Shown: positions 7,326-14,666 of the stretch, piece by piece
How positions within the stretch are numbered: the first letter of the stretch is position 1
Layout of the letters: the number at the start of each line of letters is the position of its first letter
Assembly (NCBI GenBank): GCA_964443415.1
Contig: CAYUDC010000052.1
Location: 1-17,877, forward strand
Direction: 5' to 3'
Length of the DNA: 17,877 nt
Origin: B1 sp964443415
GTDB taxonomy: Bacteria > Bacteroidota > Bacteroidia > UKL13-3
Program-made: the position numbers and the translations under genes
Notes under the pieces: model-generated
Seen by the model: only the letters and a program-made list of their open reading frames with translations
Told to the model about the DNA's origin: nothing
Databases searched by the model: none

Positions 7326-8476
7326 AGTGGCATTCTCCTAACTTTTATTCTAATGGCATTTTCGATGTTGGTTTCACTTAATAAAACTAAATACCCGCCA
7401 CCCCCAGCACCACTAATTTTATAACCTAGGACATTGTCTTTATAAAGTTTAATTTTTTCTTGAATTTCTGAATCTATCATTAATGGAAACATGTCTATTT
7501 GAGCTTTAAATGAGGAAGTGAGAGATCGACCTATAGCAATTAAATCTTCTTGCATTAATGCCTTCCAGCAATCTTGTGCGGCATTGGCTAAATTCGTTGC
7601 CTTTTCAAGGTTTATATCTGTTTTTGATAGTACATTATAGGATGATTTTCTTGGTCCAAGTGGCACAAAGTATAAATGATTTTCGAGTAGTTTAAAGATG
7701 CTATCTGTTTGAATGTTTTCTATTTGGTGAGGCCAATAGGCACCATCATAAGTGCTTTTGGTAAGACCTGTATATACAATACCAATGCTATCCTGGGAGC
7801 CTGCAATTTCTAAAGTTCCGGGTGGATTTTCAAAAGCAAATAATTGTTTGGCAGTAGTTTCGTCATTGGGTCTTGGGATATGATGATGCCAAATTTGTGT
7901 AGCACATTTTCGGGTGCTTGTGGCCATTCCACTTCGTGTATCAAAGGCACTATTGGGTTCGAGGCAAAGGGTAATTACGGGCCCACTTGCAAATTTAGAA
8001 ACAAAGGGTTGATCCAACCATCCACCTGCAAGGTCTATTCTATAAGGAATTTGATTTACTTGTCTTAAGGCTGTGGTTGAACGCTCGGTTAATCCTTGGT
8101 GTGGTACCCTAGGTAAAACAATGTATTCAATTCCTTTTTCCTTGCATAAGTTTTCTTTTTCAGCAGAATGTCCGTCGAAATTAACTACAAATAAATCGGG
8201 TTTAATTTTCTCTAGTTCTGGAAGAAAGTCTAAGTATCCACTGCCACTACTAATATGTACCTCATGAACACAAGAAAGCGCTTGAAGCATATATTTTCTT
8301 TCGTCTTGTGGGTTAATTGTGGCTCTTTTTTTTAAGTTTAATACAGTTTGATCCGAGCCCAAGCAGACGTGGAGTTTACCGTATCGAGCTGCGGTATTTA
8401 AAAAGGCCACATGCCCACTATGCAGCATGTCGAAACAACCACTTACTATTACTTTTTTATTTAAGGTATCTGTCAT
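7319..8476 (-). CDS. Nucleotidyltransferase-GHMP kinase fusion, predicted fucose-activating enzyme
   Basis: A 385-residue bifunctional protein. Residues 1-138 form a cytidylyltransferase-like domain: GCFDMLHSGH (13-22) carries the HxGH catalytic motif, LKKRATINPQDER (48-60) resembles the HldE C-terminal domain, and RSTT (132-135) matches the closing SST-type motif. Residues about 145-385 form a GHMP kinase: RIDLAGGWLDQP (146-157) binds the sugar, SGMATSTRK (182-190) sits at the ATP loop but departs from the usual G-x-G-S-S-A, GSQDSIG (226-232) and the glycine motif GAGGGG (356-361) are clear. The kinase half is short, about 240 residues against over 300 in most relatives. It is the first gene of the operon with fucP and the mutarotase. 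I infer phosphorylation of L-fucose at C1 and transfer of a nucleotide to the product; the nucleotide (CTP, ATP or GTP) is unknown. A heptose-type substrate is the main alternative. Confidence 0.75.
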   Translation of the reverse strand: MTDTLNKKVIVSGCFDMLHSGHVAFLNTAARYGKLHVCLGSDQTVLNLKKRATINPQDERKYMLQALSCVHEVHISSGSGYLDFLPELEKIKPDLFVVNFDGHSAEKENLCKEKGIEYIVLPRVPHQGLTERSTTALRQVNQIPYRIDLAGGWLDQPFVSKFASGPVITLCLEPNSAFDTRSGMATSTRKCATQIWHHHIPRPNDETTAKQLFAFENPPGTLEIAGSQDSIGIVYTGLTKSTYDGAYWPHQIENIQTDSIFKLLENHLYFVPLGPRKSSYNVLSKTDINLEKATNLANAAQDCWKALMQEDLIAIGRSLTSSFKAQIDMFPLMIDSEIQEKIKLYKDNVLGYKISGAGGGGYLVLLSETNIENAIRIKVRRMPLW

Positions 8477-8529
8477 ACTTTGCCTAAACTTTAACTTACA
8501 GTTTCAATGGTAATTAAATTATTTTAACC

Positions 8530-9837
8530 ATGCGCATACTTAGTTTACTATTTTTACTCATTTGGGTCAAACCAAACCAAGCACAAACAGATAGCACCAA
8601 AATGCAGTGGTTTAAAGATGCTAAATTAGGAATATTTATTCATTGGGGAATTTATGCTGTGGATGGAACAACAGAGTCTTGGGCATTTTACAATAAGCAA
8701 GTGCCTTATGATAAATATATGCAGCAGATAAAAGGATTTACTGCAGTCAATTACCAGCCCGAAGCTTGGGCAAAATTAATCAAGGAAACAGGAGCGAGGT
8801 ATTGCGTTATAACCTCTAAACACCATGATGGCGTGGCTCTTTATCATACTAAAATGAATGATTTAAGTATTCCTAAAAAATCGCCTGCTAAAAAAGATGT
8901 ATTAACACCTTTTGTGAGTGCCCTGAAAAGAGAATCTGTAAAAGTTGGAATTTACTATTCGTTGATAGATTGGTCGCACCCCAACTATCCTGCTTTTACT
9001 AAAGATTCTATGCGCTATAAAATAATCGAACAGCCAGGGCGATGGCAACAATTTAGGGATTTTTATCAAGGACAAATTAGAGAAATAAACCATTTGTATC
9101 AGCCAGATATCTGGTGGTTTGACGGAGATTGGGAGCATAGTGCCCAAGAATGGGAGGCAGATAAAGTGAGGAAAGAAATATTAGCAAAAAAACCGCAGGC
9201 CATTATTAATGGGCGCCTGCAAGGTTATGGCGATTATGCCACACCAGAACAAAACTTTCCTGTAAGTAAACCTTCCGAAGGCCCATGGGAATTATGTATG
9301 ACTATTAATGATAATTGGGGCTACAGGTCGATTGATACCAACTATAAAACGGCATTTGAACTTATTAGCATTTTTGCAGATTGTATAAGTTATGGTGGAA
9401 ATTTATTGCTAGACATATCGCCAAAAGCTGATGGTAGTATTCCAGAGCCACAAGTTAAGTTATTAAAAACCCTGGGAACTTGGACATATAAACATGCTGA
9501 GGCCATTTTTGAAACCACTGCTGGCTTAACTCCAGGACATTTTTATGGGCCGAGTACTTTGTCTAAAGATTCAATGAGTTTGTATTTGTTTGTAAGTAGT
9601 AAAGGGGCAAAGGAAGTTTATGTAAAAGGTTTAAATAATAGAATTCTTAAAGCAGAGGTATTAGGTACATCAACAGTTTTAGAACCTAAAGTGGTAGGTA
9701 AAATTTCTTGGAGCCCAGTGCCTGGTTTGGTTTATTTAACACTTCCAGAAAATGCACAGGATGAGTATCTCACGGTGATAAAATTAAGCTTAGCTAAACC
9801 CCTTTCTTTGTATAGAGGAAAAGGTGGGTTGGAGTAG
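8530..9837 (+). CDS. Alpha-L-fucosidase, glycoside hydrolase family 29 (second copy)
   Basis: A 435-residue GH29 enzyme, divergent from the first. The signal peptide is residues 1-18, cleaved near Gln19. The catalytic domain shows LGIFIHWGIYAV (HWG 38-40), KHHDG (97-101), YYSLIDWSHPNY (142-153) and IWWFDGDWEHS with the nucleophile Asp198. TPEQNF (238-243) and GPWELCMTINDNWGY (251-265) are typical of GH29 and contain candidate acid/base residues Glu240, Glu250 and Glu254. A beta-sandwich closes the protein. Its catalytic segments are closer to the classic broad-specificity GH29 pattern than those of the first copy. It is transcribed away from the fusion gene across a 53-base gap, so both could share a regulator. 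No type IX C-terminal sorting domain is apparent; a periplasmic location is likely. No clear terminator separates it from the convergent downstream gene. Confidence 0.93.
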   Translation: MRILSLLFLLIWVKPNQAQTDSTKMQWFKDAKLGIFIHWGIYAVDGTTESWAFYNKQVPYDKYMQQIKGFTAVNYQPEAWAKLIKETGARYCVITSKHHDGVALYHTKMNDLSIPKKSPAKKDVLTPFVSALKRESVKVGIYYSLIDWSHPNYPAFTKDSMRYKIIEQPGRWQQFRDFYQGQIREINHLYQPDIWWFDGDWEHSAQEWEADKVRKEILAKKPQAIINGRLQGYGDYATPEQNFPVSKPSEGPWELCMTINDNWGYRSIDTNYKTAFELISIFADCISYGGNLLLDISPKADGSIPEPQVKLLKTLGTWTYKHAEAIFETTAGLTPGHFYGPSTLSKDSMSLYLFVSSKGAKEVYVKGLNNRILKAEVLGTSTVLEPKVVGKISWSPVPGLVYLTLPENAQDEYLTVIKLSLAKPLSLYRGKGGLE

Positions 9838-9855
9838 TAACTTAATTTTCAGGTT

Positions 9856-10791
9856 TTATTCTTGACGCTTAATATATTCTTCTGTCACAAACTTAAAATA
9901 ATCAATATCTACTTCAGTTAGGTTTTGATGACATGGAATAAAAAAGGCGTCTTCGCCATAAAAAACGCTGTTTTGCAAGCCTTGGGCATATAAATAATCT
10001 TTGAAAGAGGGAAGGTTTTTGATGATTTGATGGTTATTGAGTAACAAAACTGAGGGAACTTCTCCTGCTTGTGTTTGAAATCTTAAACTAAACCCTAATT
10101 GTTTAAATTGGTCACTGGCGTATTGATGGAGGCGACTTCTTTTCTGTAAAATATTTGCTTCCTCTTTTAATTCATAACCCACCACTTTTAAAACATAATG
10201 AGCTTCTTCTTTGCTTATGGTAATTTTCTTTTGCAGTTCGAGGTTTGATCCAACGCCTTTTCCTACAAGCAGGCCGCCAATTTGAATGCTAAAGAACTTT
10301 GGAAAGCTAAAAACACTGAAGTTGCCATATAAACCAATTTTTTTTGCGGCATCTTGGCTGAAAAAGGTGGTACAGCAATCCTCAATTACGGGTAGTCCTT
10401 TTTCAACAAGCTCTTTTATTGCAGGGTATAAATATCCAAATTCGTGGTTAACAAAATAGGCTGATGTGTTTTCAGTAGCTTGCCTATCCCATAGACAATA
10501 TTTGTTGAGGGTTGAGGTAACACAACTACTAATGTACAAGTTGTTGGATGGGGTAAGAATACTCACGGTTTTATCAGCAGGCAAGGCTAGTAAATCCATG
10601 GCTAGGGCTATGGCTTCTCTCCCATTGAGGGTCAATAGCCAGTTTCCTGCTCCAAATCTTTGGTCAAAGTAGGCTTTTGCTGTATCTGCCCAAACATCTT
10701 CAATTTGAGTATTTCTGGTGATGGCAGAAGTAACAAAGGCGCCAATGCGGTAGCTTGGCAAAAGAAATAAATCTGGGTTGGCAATAAACAT
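9856..10791 (-). CDS. DegT/DnrJ/EryC1-type PLP-dependent protein, short and orphan
   Basis: A 311-residue protein with the fold-type I layout of DegT/DnrJ/EryC1/StrS aminotransferases, which usually span about 360-400 residues. The cofactor-binding NGREAIALAMDLL (56-68) matches the NGT-x-A-L segment. IEDCCTTFF (136-144) carries the PLP-ring Asp138, though family members normally read EDAAHA or EDCAHA. SVFSFPKFFSIQIGG (159-173) holds the candidate Schiff-base Lys165 and the following GG. The end, FIPCHQNLTEVDIDYF, matches the typical C-terminal strand-helix. The reduced size and altered motif around 140 make the substrate uncertain, and no sugar-nucleotide dehydratase or epimerase sits nearby. 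It may aminate a ketosugar or have another PLP role. A -7-like element lies 4 bases before the ATG. It lies 18 bases from the convergent second fucosidase. Confidence 0.75.
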   Translation of the reverse strand: MFIANPDLFLLPSYRIGAFVTSAITRNTQIEDVWADTAKAYFDQRFGAGNWLLTLNGREAIALAMDLLALPADKTVSILTPSNNLYISSCVTSTLNKYCLWDRQATENTSAYFVNHEFGYLYPAIKELVEKGLPVIEDCCTTFFSQDAAKKIGLYGNFSVFSFPKFFSIQIGGLLVGKGVGSNLELQKKITISKEEAHYVLKVVGYELKEEANILQKRSRLHQYASDQFKQLGFSLRFQTQAGEVPSVLLLNNHQIIKNLPSFKDYLYAQGLQNSVFYGEDAFFIPCHQNLTEVDIDYFKFVTEEYIKRQE

Positions 10792-10795
10792 GTTT

Positions 10796-10803
10796 CAAAT
10801 TTA
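10796..10803 (-). promoter_or_regulatory. Candidate -7 promoter element of the DegT-like gene
   Basis: Read on the minus strand, this is TAAATTTG, an exact match to TAnnTTTG, ending 4 bases before the ATG at 10791-10789. A start site about 7 bases further would coincide with the ATG, implying a leaderless transcript. No TTTG is found at the -33 distance, so chance in AT-rich DNA is possible. Confidence 0.4.
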
Positions 10804-10840
10804 AGTGATTTTAAAACTTTGTTAATAGCTAAAATCAGTA

Positions 10841-12394
10841 TCATGAAACTCCACCCCAACTTTCTCTATCTAAACTGCGGTATTGTATGGCTTCAGCTAG
10901 ATGTTCAGTTTTAATGTCGGCACTACCTGCTAAGTCGCTAATGGTTCTGGCTACTTTTAGGATTCTGTCGTAAGCCCTAGCCGATAGTTTTAGTTTATTC
11001 ATGGCGCCTTTAAGCAGTGCATTTGATGCAGTAGACAACTCGCAGTATTCTCTCGCCATGGTGGAGGTCATTTGAGCATTACAATAAATGCCATCCATAT
11101 TTTTATAGCGCTCGGCCTGCACTGCGCGGGCTTTCACTACTCTTTCTCTGATTACTTCACTTTTTTCTGCCTTACGTTTTTCAGTGAGCAGGTCATAATC
11201 AACAGGAGTTACCTCAATATGAATGTCTATTCTATCGAGCAGTGGGCCGCTTACTTTACTTAAATATTTTTGAACAACATTGCTGCCACAAATACATTCT
11301 TTCTCGGGGTGATTAAAATATCCGCAAGGACAGGGGTTCATGCTAGCGATGAGCATAAAGCTTGCAGGATACTCCATGCTAAACCTTGCTCTTGAAATGG
11401 TAATTTTTCTTTCTTCTAATGGTTGGCGCATCACTTCCAATACTTGCCTTTTAAACTCTGGAAGCTCGTCTAGAAATAAAACACCATTATGGGCTAAAGA
11501 GATTTCTCCTGGTTGAGGATGGTTTCCACCTCCTACCAATGCCACATCACTGATGGTATGATGCGGCGCTCTAAAGGGTCTTCCATAAAGTAATGCACTG
11601 TTGCGCCCGAGCTTGCCTGCCACCGAGTGAATTTTAGTGGTTTCGAGTGCTTCTTGTAAGTTAAGTGGAGGTAAAATTCCCGGTAGTCTTTTGGCAAGCA
11701 TGGTTTTGCCGGCTCCTGGAGGGCCAATTAAAATCACGTTGTGACCGCCTGCGGCCGCAATTTCCATGGCTCTTTTGATATTTTCTTGTCCTTTCACATC
11801 AGCAAAATCATCGCTTAAGTTGGCTTGATTTTCTTCAAATTCCTTGCGCGTATCTACTACAAACTCTTCTATTGCGCCTTCCTCTCCCTTAAAAAAGGCA
11901 ACTACTTCTTTTAAGTTTCTGGCCCCATAAACTTTTAAATTGTTTACAATGGCCGCCTCCCTTGCATTTTCATAAGGAAGAATAAATCCTTCGAAATTTT
12001 CTTTTCTAGCCTGAATGGCAATGGGCAAGGCACCTTTGATGGGTTTTAAAGTGCCATCTAAGGCTAGTTCTCCCATCATGATATAGTTTTCTACCTTTGG
12101 GTTATCTATTTGTCCAGTGGCTGCCATAAAACCAATAGACAATGGTAAATCATAAGCACTGCCTTCTTTTCGAATGTCGGCAGGTGCCATATTTATCACT
12201 ACCTTTTTGCGAGGCATGAGATAATTGTTGTAAAGCAAGGCACTTTCCATGCGCTGATGGCTTTCTTTTACTGCATTATCGGGCAAGCCAACCAAAAAAT
12301 ATCCAATGCCAGCCTCATCGCTGGCATTTACCTCAATGGTTATAGTTACTGCGTTTACGCCATAAACGGCGCTTCCAAAGGTTCTAATTAGCAT
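10841..12394 (-). CDS. yifB: YifB/ComM-family AAA+ ATPase (magnesium chelatase-like)
   Basis: A 517-residue protein, close to the usual length of about 500 for the YifB/ComM family. Residues 1-170 form the ChlI-type N-terminal domain (FLVGLPDNAVKES, VVINMAPADIRKEG, GELALDG). The AAA+ core holds Walker A GPPGAGKT (224-231), FRAPHHTISDVALVGGG (274-290), Walker B GVLFLDE (304-310), and a cysteine group at 355, 357, 367 and 369 that probably binds zinc. GPLLDRIDIH (383-392) carries the arginine sensor, and a C-terminal Mg-chelatase-type helical domain (SARAYDRILKVARTIADL-like) closes it. In Vibrio and Haemophilus, ComM is a hexameric helicase that promotes branch migration in natural transformation. 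In this phylum the role is likely in recombination too, but untested here. It is not involved in chlorophyll or magnesium chelation. Confidence 0.92.
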   Translation of the reverse strand: MLIRTFGSAVYGVNAVTITIEVNASDEAGIGYFLVGLPDNAVKESHQRMESALLYNNYLMPRKKVVINMAPADIRKEGSAYDLPLSIGFMAATGQIDNPKVENYIMMGELALDGTLKPIKGALPIAIQARKENFEGFILPYENAREAAIVNNLKVYGARNLKEVVAFFKGEEGAIEEFVVDTRKEFEENQANLSDDFADVKGQENIKRAMEIAAAGGHNVILIGPPGAGKTMLAKRLPGILPPLNLQEALETTKIHSVAGKLGRNSALLYGRPFRAPHHTISDVALVGGGNHPQPGEISLAHNGVLFLDELPEFKRQVLEVMRQPLEERKITISRARFSMEYPASFMLIASMNPCPCGYFNHPEKECICGSNVVQKYLSKVSGPLLDRIDIHIEVTPVDYDLLTEKRKAEKSEVIRERVVKARAVQAERYKNMDGIYCNAQMTSTMAREYCELSTASNALLKGAMNKLKLSARAYDRILKVARTISDLAGSADIKTEHLAEAIQYRSLDRESWGGVS

Positions 12395-12548
12395 GTTTAG
12401 GTTATTATTCTCATGAGCTCAGTATATTTGCCATGCAATACCGAACAAATTTTGTTGCAAGAAACAGCATCGTTTATACAATTAAAACCAAGAATGTAAT
12501 AACTATGCAGAAAAATCTGATAAGTAAGATAAGTGCTAAATTAACTCA
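12395..12548. promoter_or_regulatory. Divergent intergenic region between yifB and the ABC exporter
   Basis: This 154-base gap must hold the promoters of two divergent genes. On the plus strand TATATTTG at 12423-12430 is an exact TAnnTTTG match, with a weak TTTA about 23 bases upstream. On the minus strand TTTG at 12449-12446 is followed 19 bases later by TATACTGA (12426-12419), a partial -7 match for yifB. The two candidates overlap. A near-palindrome AACAAAtTTTGTT (12444-12456) spans the minus -33 site and could be an operator or chance. No open reading frame or RNA gene is seen. Confidence 0.4.
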
Positions 12549-14375
12549 ATGAAAGACATTACTAAGATATTAAGATACGTGCTGCCTTATAAATCATTGG
12601 CTGCTCTCAATGTATTGTTTAATGCCATCTCCATTATTACTGGATTGTTTTCTGTGGCTTTGGTTATTCCGTTTTTAAATGTACTATTTAATAGAAATGA
12701 ACAAATTTCGGTAAAACCAGAGTTGTCGTTAAATACAGAATCTGTGACAAATTACTTTAAGTATTTGGTATCAGAATTAATTAGAACAGAGGGTTCAGAA
12801 GCTGCCCTATTGTTTATCATCGGTTCGGTGCTGGGCAGTATCTTGTTAAAAAACTTGTTTAGGTATCTTGGGCTTTTTGTAATGGTGAAGCTTAGGAATT
12901 ATATCATCCGCGATTTACGCGCCAGTATGTATAATCGAATTTTGGTATTGCCACTATCTTATTTTTCTTCTGAACGTAAGGGCGATCTAATTAGCAGAAT
13001 GAGCAGCGATATTGCAGATGTTGAGGTTTCTATCATGAGTTCTTTGGAGGCACTCTTTAGAGAGCCCATGTCTATTATCTTTTCAATTGCCGTGCTGGTT
13101 TGGATCAACCCTTATTTAACCCTCATGGTTTTTGTAACCTTACCCTTGGCAGTGGGTGTAATTGCTATCATCGGTAAAACCCTAAAAAAGCAAGCTGCAA
13201 AAGGGCAATCTCAAATGGGTAGACTTATTGCCCTTTTCGAAGAAACCTTAGGAGGTGTAAGAATCATTAAAGCTTTTAGTGCGCAATCCTTCTTCAACAA
13301 AAAATTCGAGAAGGAAAATGAGCATTATACTCAACTGAGCATTAAGATTAACCATTTAAATGATGCTAATTCTCCTATTTCCGAGACCTTAAGTGTGGCC
13401 ATATTGTCTTTAATTCTATGGATTGGTGGTAAAATGGCCTTAGCAAATGATGGGAGCCTTAGCGCAGGAGAGTTTATTGGTTTTATTGCTATTTTCTCGC
13501 AAATTATCTCTCCAGCAAAGCAGTTTTCTACAGCTTTTAACAGAATGCAAAAGGGTCTTGCTTCCCTAAATAGAATTAATGAGGTGGTTTCGAGTGAAGA
13601 AATTATTACCGAGGTGCCAAATGCCAAAGAAATTCGAACCTTGGGTTCGGCCATTGAATTTAGAAATGTGAGTTTTCACTACAATGGTGAGTATGTTTTA
13701 AGGAATGTAAATCTTACCATAGAAAAGGGTAAAACAGTGGCTTTAGTTGGCCCAAGCGGCGGAGGAAAATCTACTTTAGCCGATTTAATCCCCAGATTTT
13801 ATGATCCAGTAGAAGGGGAAGTTTTAATTGACGGCGTAGATATCAGGCAGTACAAAATATTAGAACTCAGACGCCTCATGGGCATCGTTACCCAAGAGAG
13901 CATTTTATTTAATGATACCATTGCCAATAATATTGCCTTTGGTAAAAGTGGCGTTTCAAAAGATTTAATTGAGCAGGCAGCCAAAGTAGCTCATGCCAAC
14001 GACTTTATTTTGGCCACCGAGAATGGCTATCAAACTAATATTGGCGATAGAGGAAATAAGCTAAGTGGTGGACAACGTCAACGTATTAGTATTGCCCGGG
14101 CAGTTTTAACAGACCCAGCTGTAATGATTTTAGATGAAGCAACCTCGGCACTTGATACAGGCAGCGAACGTATGGTGCAAGAAGCCTTGTTTGACGCAAT
14201 GAAAGGTAGGACTACTGTGGTTATTGCGCATCGATTGAGCACCATTCAAAATGCCGATTTAATTGTGGTATTAGACAAAGGTAAAATTGTGCAAACGGGT
14301 ACGCATTTAGAATTAATTGCCAAAGAGGGGATGTACAGAGATTTACATCATTTGCAAAAACTTGCAGAATCTTAA
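12549..14375 (+). CDS. ABC exporter, MsbA-like half-transporter with fused membrane and ATPase domains
   Basis: A 608-residue half-transporter that would work as a homodimer in the inner membrane. Residues about 15-335 contain six transmembrane helices of the type-1 exporter fold, including the PLSYFSSERKGDLISRMSSD coupling segment (135-154). The nucleotide-binding domain has Walker A GPSGGGKST (401-409), Q-loop Gln449, signature LSGGQRQR (505-512), Walker B VMILDEATSALD (525-536) and the switch His561. It is closest in arrangement to MsbA and related lipid or drug exporters. Bacteroidota carry several such proteins, so lipid A flipping is only one possibility. The gene reads toward feoA, whose most upstream possible start lies only 6 bases past this TAA. 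Cotranscription with feoAB is therefore possible, though no functional link is obvious. Confidence 0.9.
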   Translation: MKDITKILRYVLPYKSLAALNVLFNAISIITGLFSVALVIPFLNVLFNRNEQISVKPELSLNTESVTNYFKYLVSELIRTEGSEAALLFIIGSVLGSILLKNLFRYLGLFVMVKLRNYIIRDLRASMYNRILVLPLSYFSSERKGDLISRMSSDIADVEVSIMSSLEALFREPMSIIFSIAVLVWINPYLTLMVFVTLPLAVGVIAIIGKTLKKQAAKGQSQMGRLIALFEETLGGVRIIKAFSAQSFFNKKFEKENEHYTQLSIKINHLNDANSPISETLSVAILSLILWIGGKMALANDGSLSAGEFIGFIAIFSQIISPAKQFSTAFNRMQKGLASLNRINEVVSSEEIITEVPNAKEIRTLGSAIEFRNVSFHYNGEYVLRNVNLTIEKGKTVALVGPSGGGKSTLADLIPRFYDPVEGEVLIDGVDIRQYKILELRRLMGIVTQESILFNDTIANNIAFGKSGVSKDLIEQAAKVAHANDFILATENGYQTNIGDRGNKLSGGQRQRISIARAVLTDPAVMILDEATSALDTGSERMVQEALFDAMKGRTTVVIAHRLSTIQNADLIVVLDKGKIVQTGTHLELIAKEGMYRDLHHLQKLAES

Positions 14376-14394
14376 CGAATCATGACAACAATCA

Positions 14395-14426
14395 TTTGGC
14401 AGCTATTTAGAAAAGGTCTAAATTGC
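14395..14426 (+). promoter_or_regulatory. Weak candidate promoter for feoAB
   Basis: TTTG at 14395-14398 is followed after 20 bases by TAAATTGC at 14419-14426, a partial match to TAnnTTTG. A start near 14433 would coincide with the preferred feoA ATG and would let feoAB be transcribed apart from the ABC exporter. No Fur-type palindrome was recognised nearby. Confidence 0.25.
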
Positions 14427-14432
14427 CGCCCC

Positions 14433-14666
14433 ATGAATTTGTCGCAAATACAATTTGGAGAGGTTGCAACCATTACACAAGTAAAGGGTGATGTCTTAGC
14501 TTTAAAGCTTTTTGAAATGGGTGTATTGCCCGGCGAAGAAGTTGCTTTAGAGAATGTTGCACCATTTGGAGACCCCATTGCAGTGCGGGTTGGAGAATAT
14601 AAATTGTGCTTACGACTGCAAGATGCAGCACACATACAAATTGAATTAAAAAAGGATGAGGCGTAA
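14433..14666 (+). CDS. feoA: Ferrous iron transport protein A
   Basis: A 77-residue FeoA with the SH3-like fold. Characteristic are ALKLFEMGVLPGEEVAL, the L-x-x-M-G-x-x-P-G core of FeoA, and the final DPIAVRVGEYKLCLRLQDAAHI strands. FeoA is a small cytosolic partner that interacts with FeoB and is needed for Fe(II) uptake. The frame is open back to an ATG at 14382, which would add 17 residues (beginning MTTIIW); I prefer the ATG at 14433 because it gives the normal family length and starts directly at the first strand (MNLSQIQFGE). The upstream start remains possible. The 3' end overlaps feoB by 11 bases, so the two proteins are translationally linked. Confidence 0.9.
   Translation: MNLSQIQFGEVATITQVKGDVLALKLFEMGVLPGEEVALENVAPFGDPIAVRVGEYKLCLRLQDAAHIQIELKKDEA

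Noticed and set aside
8477..8529. Promoters in the 53-base divergent gap between the fusion gene and the second fucosidase
   Set aside because: No convincing TAnnTTTG with a spaced TTTG was found on either strand, so none is annotated although promoters are expected there.
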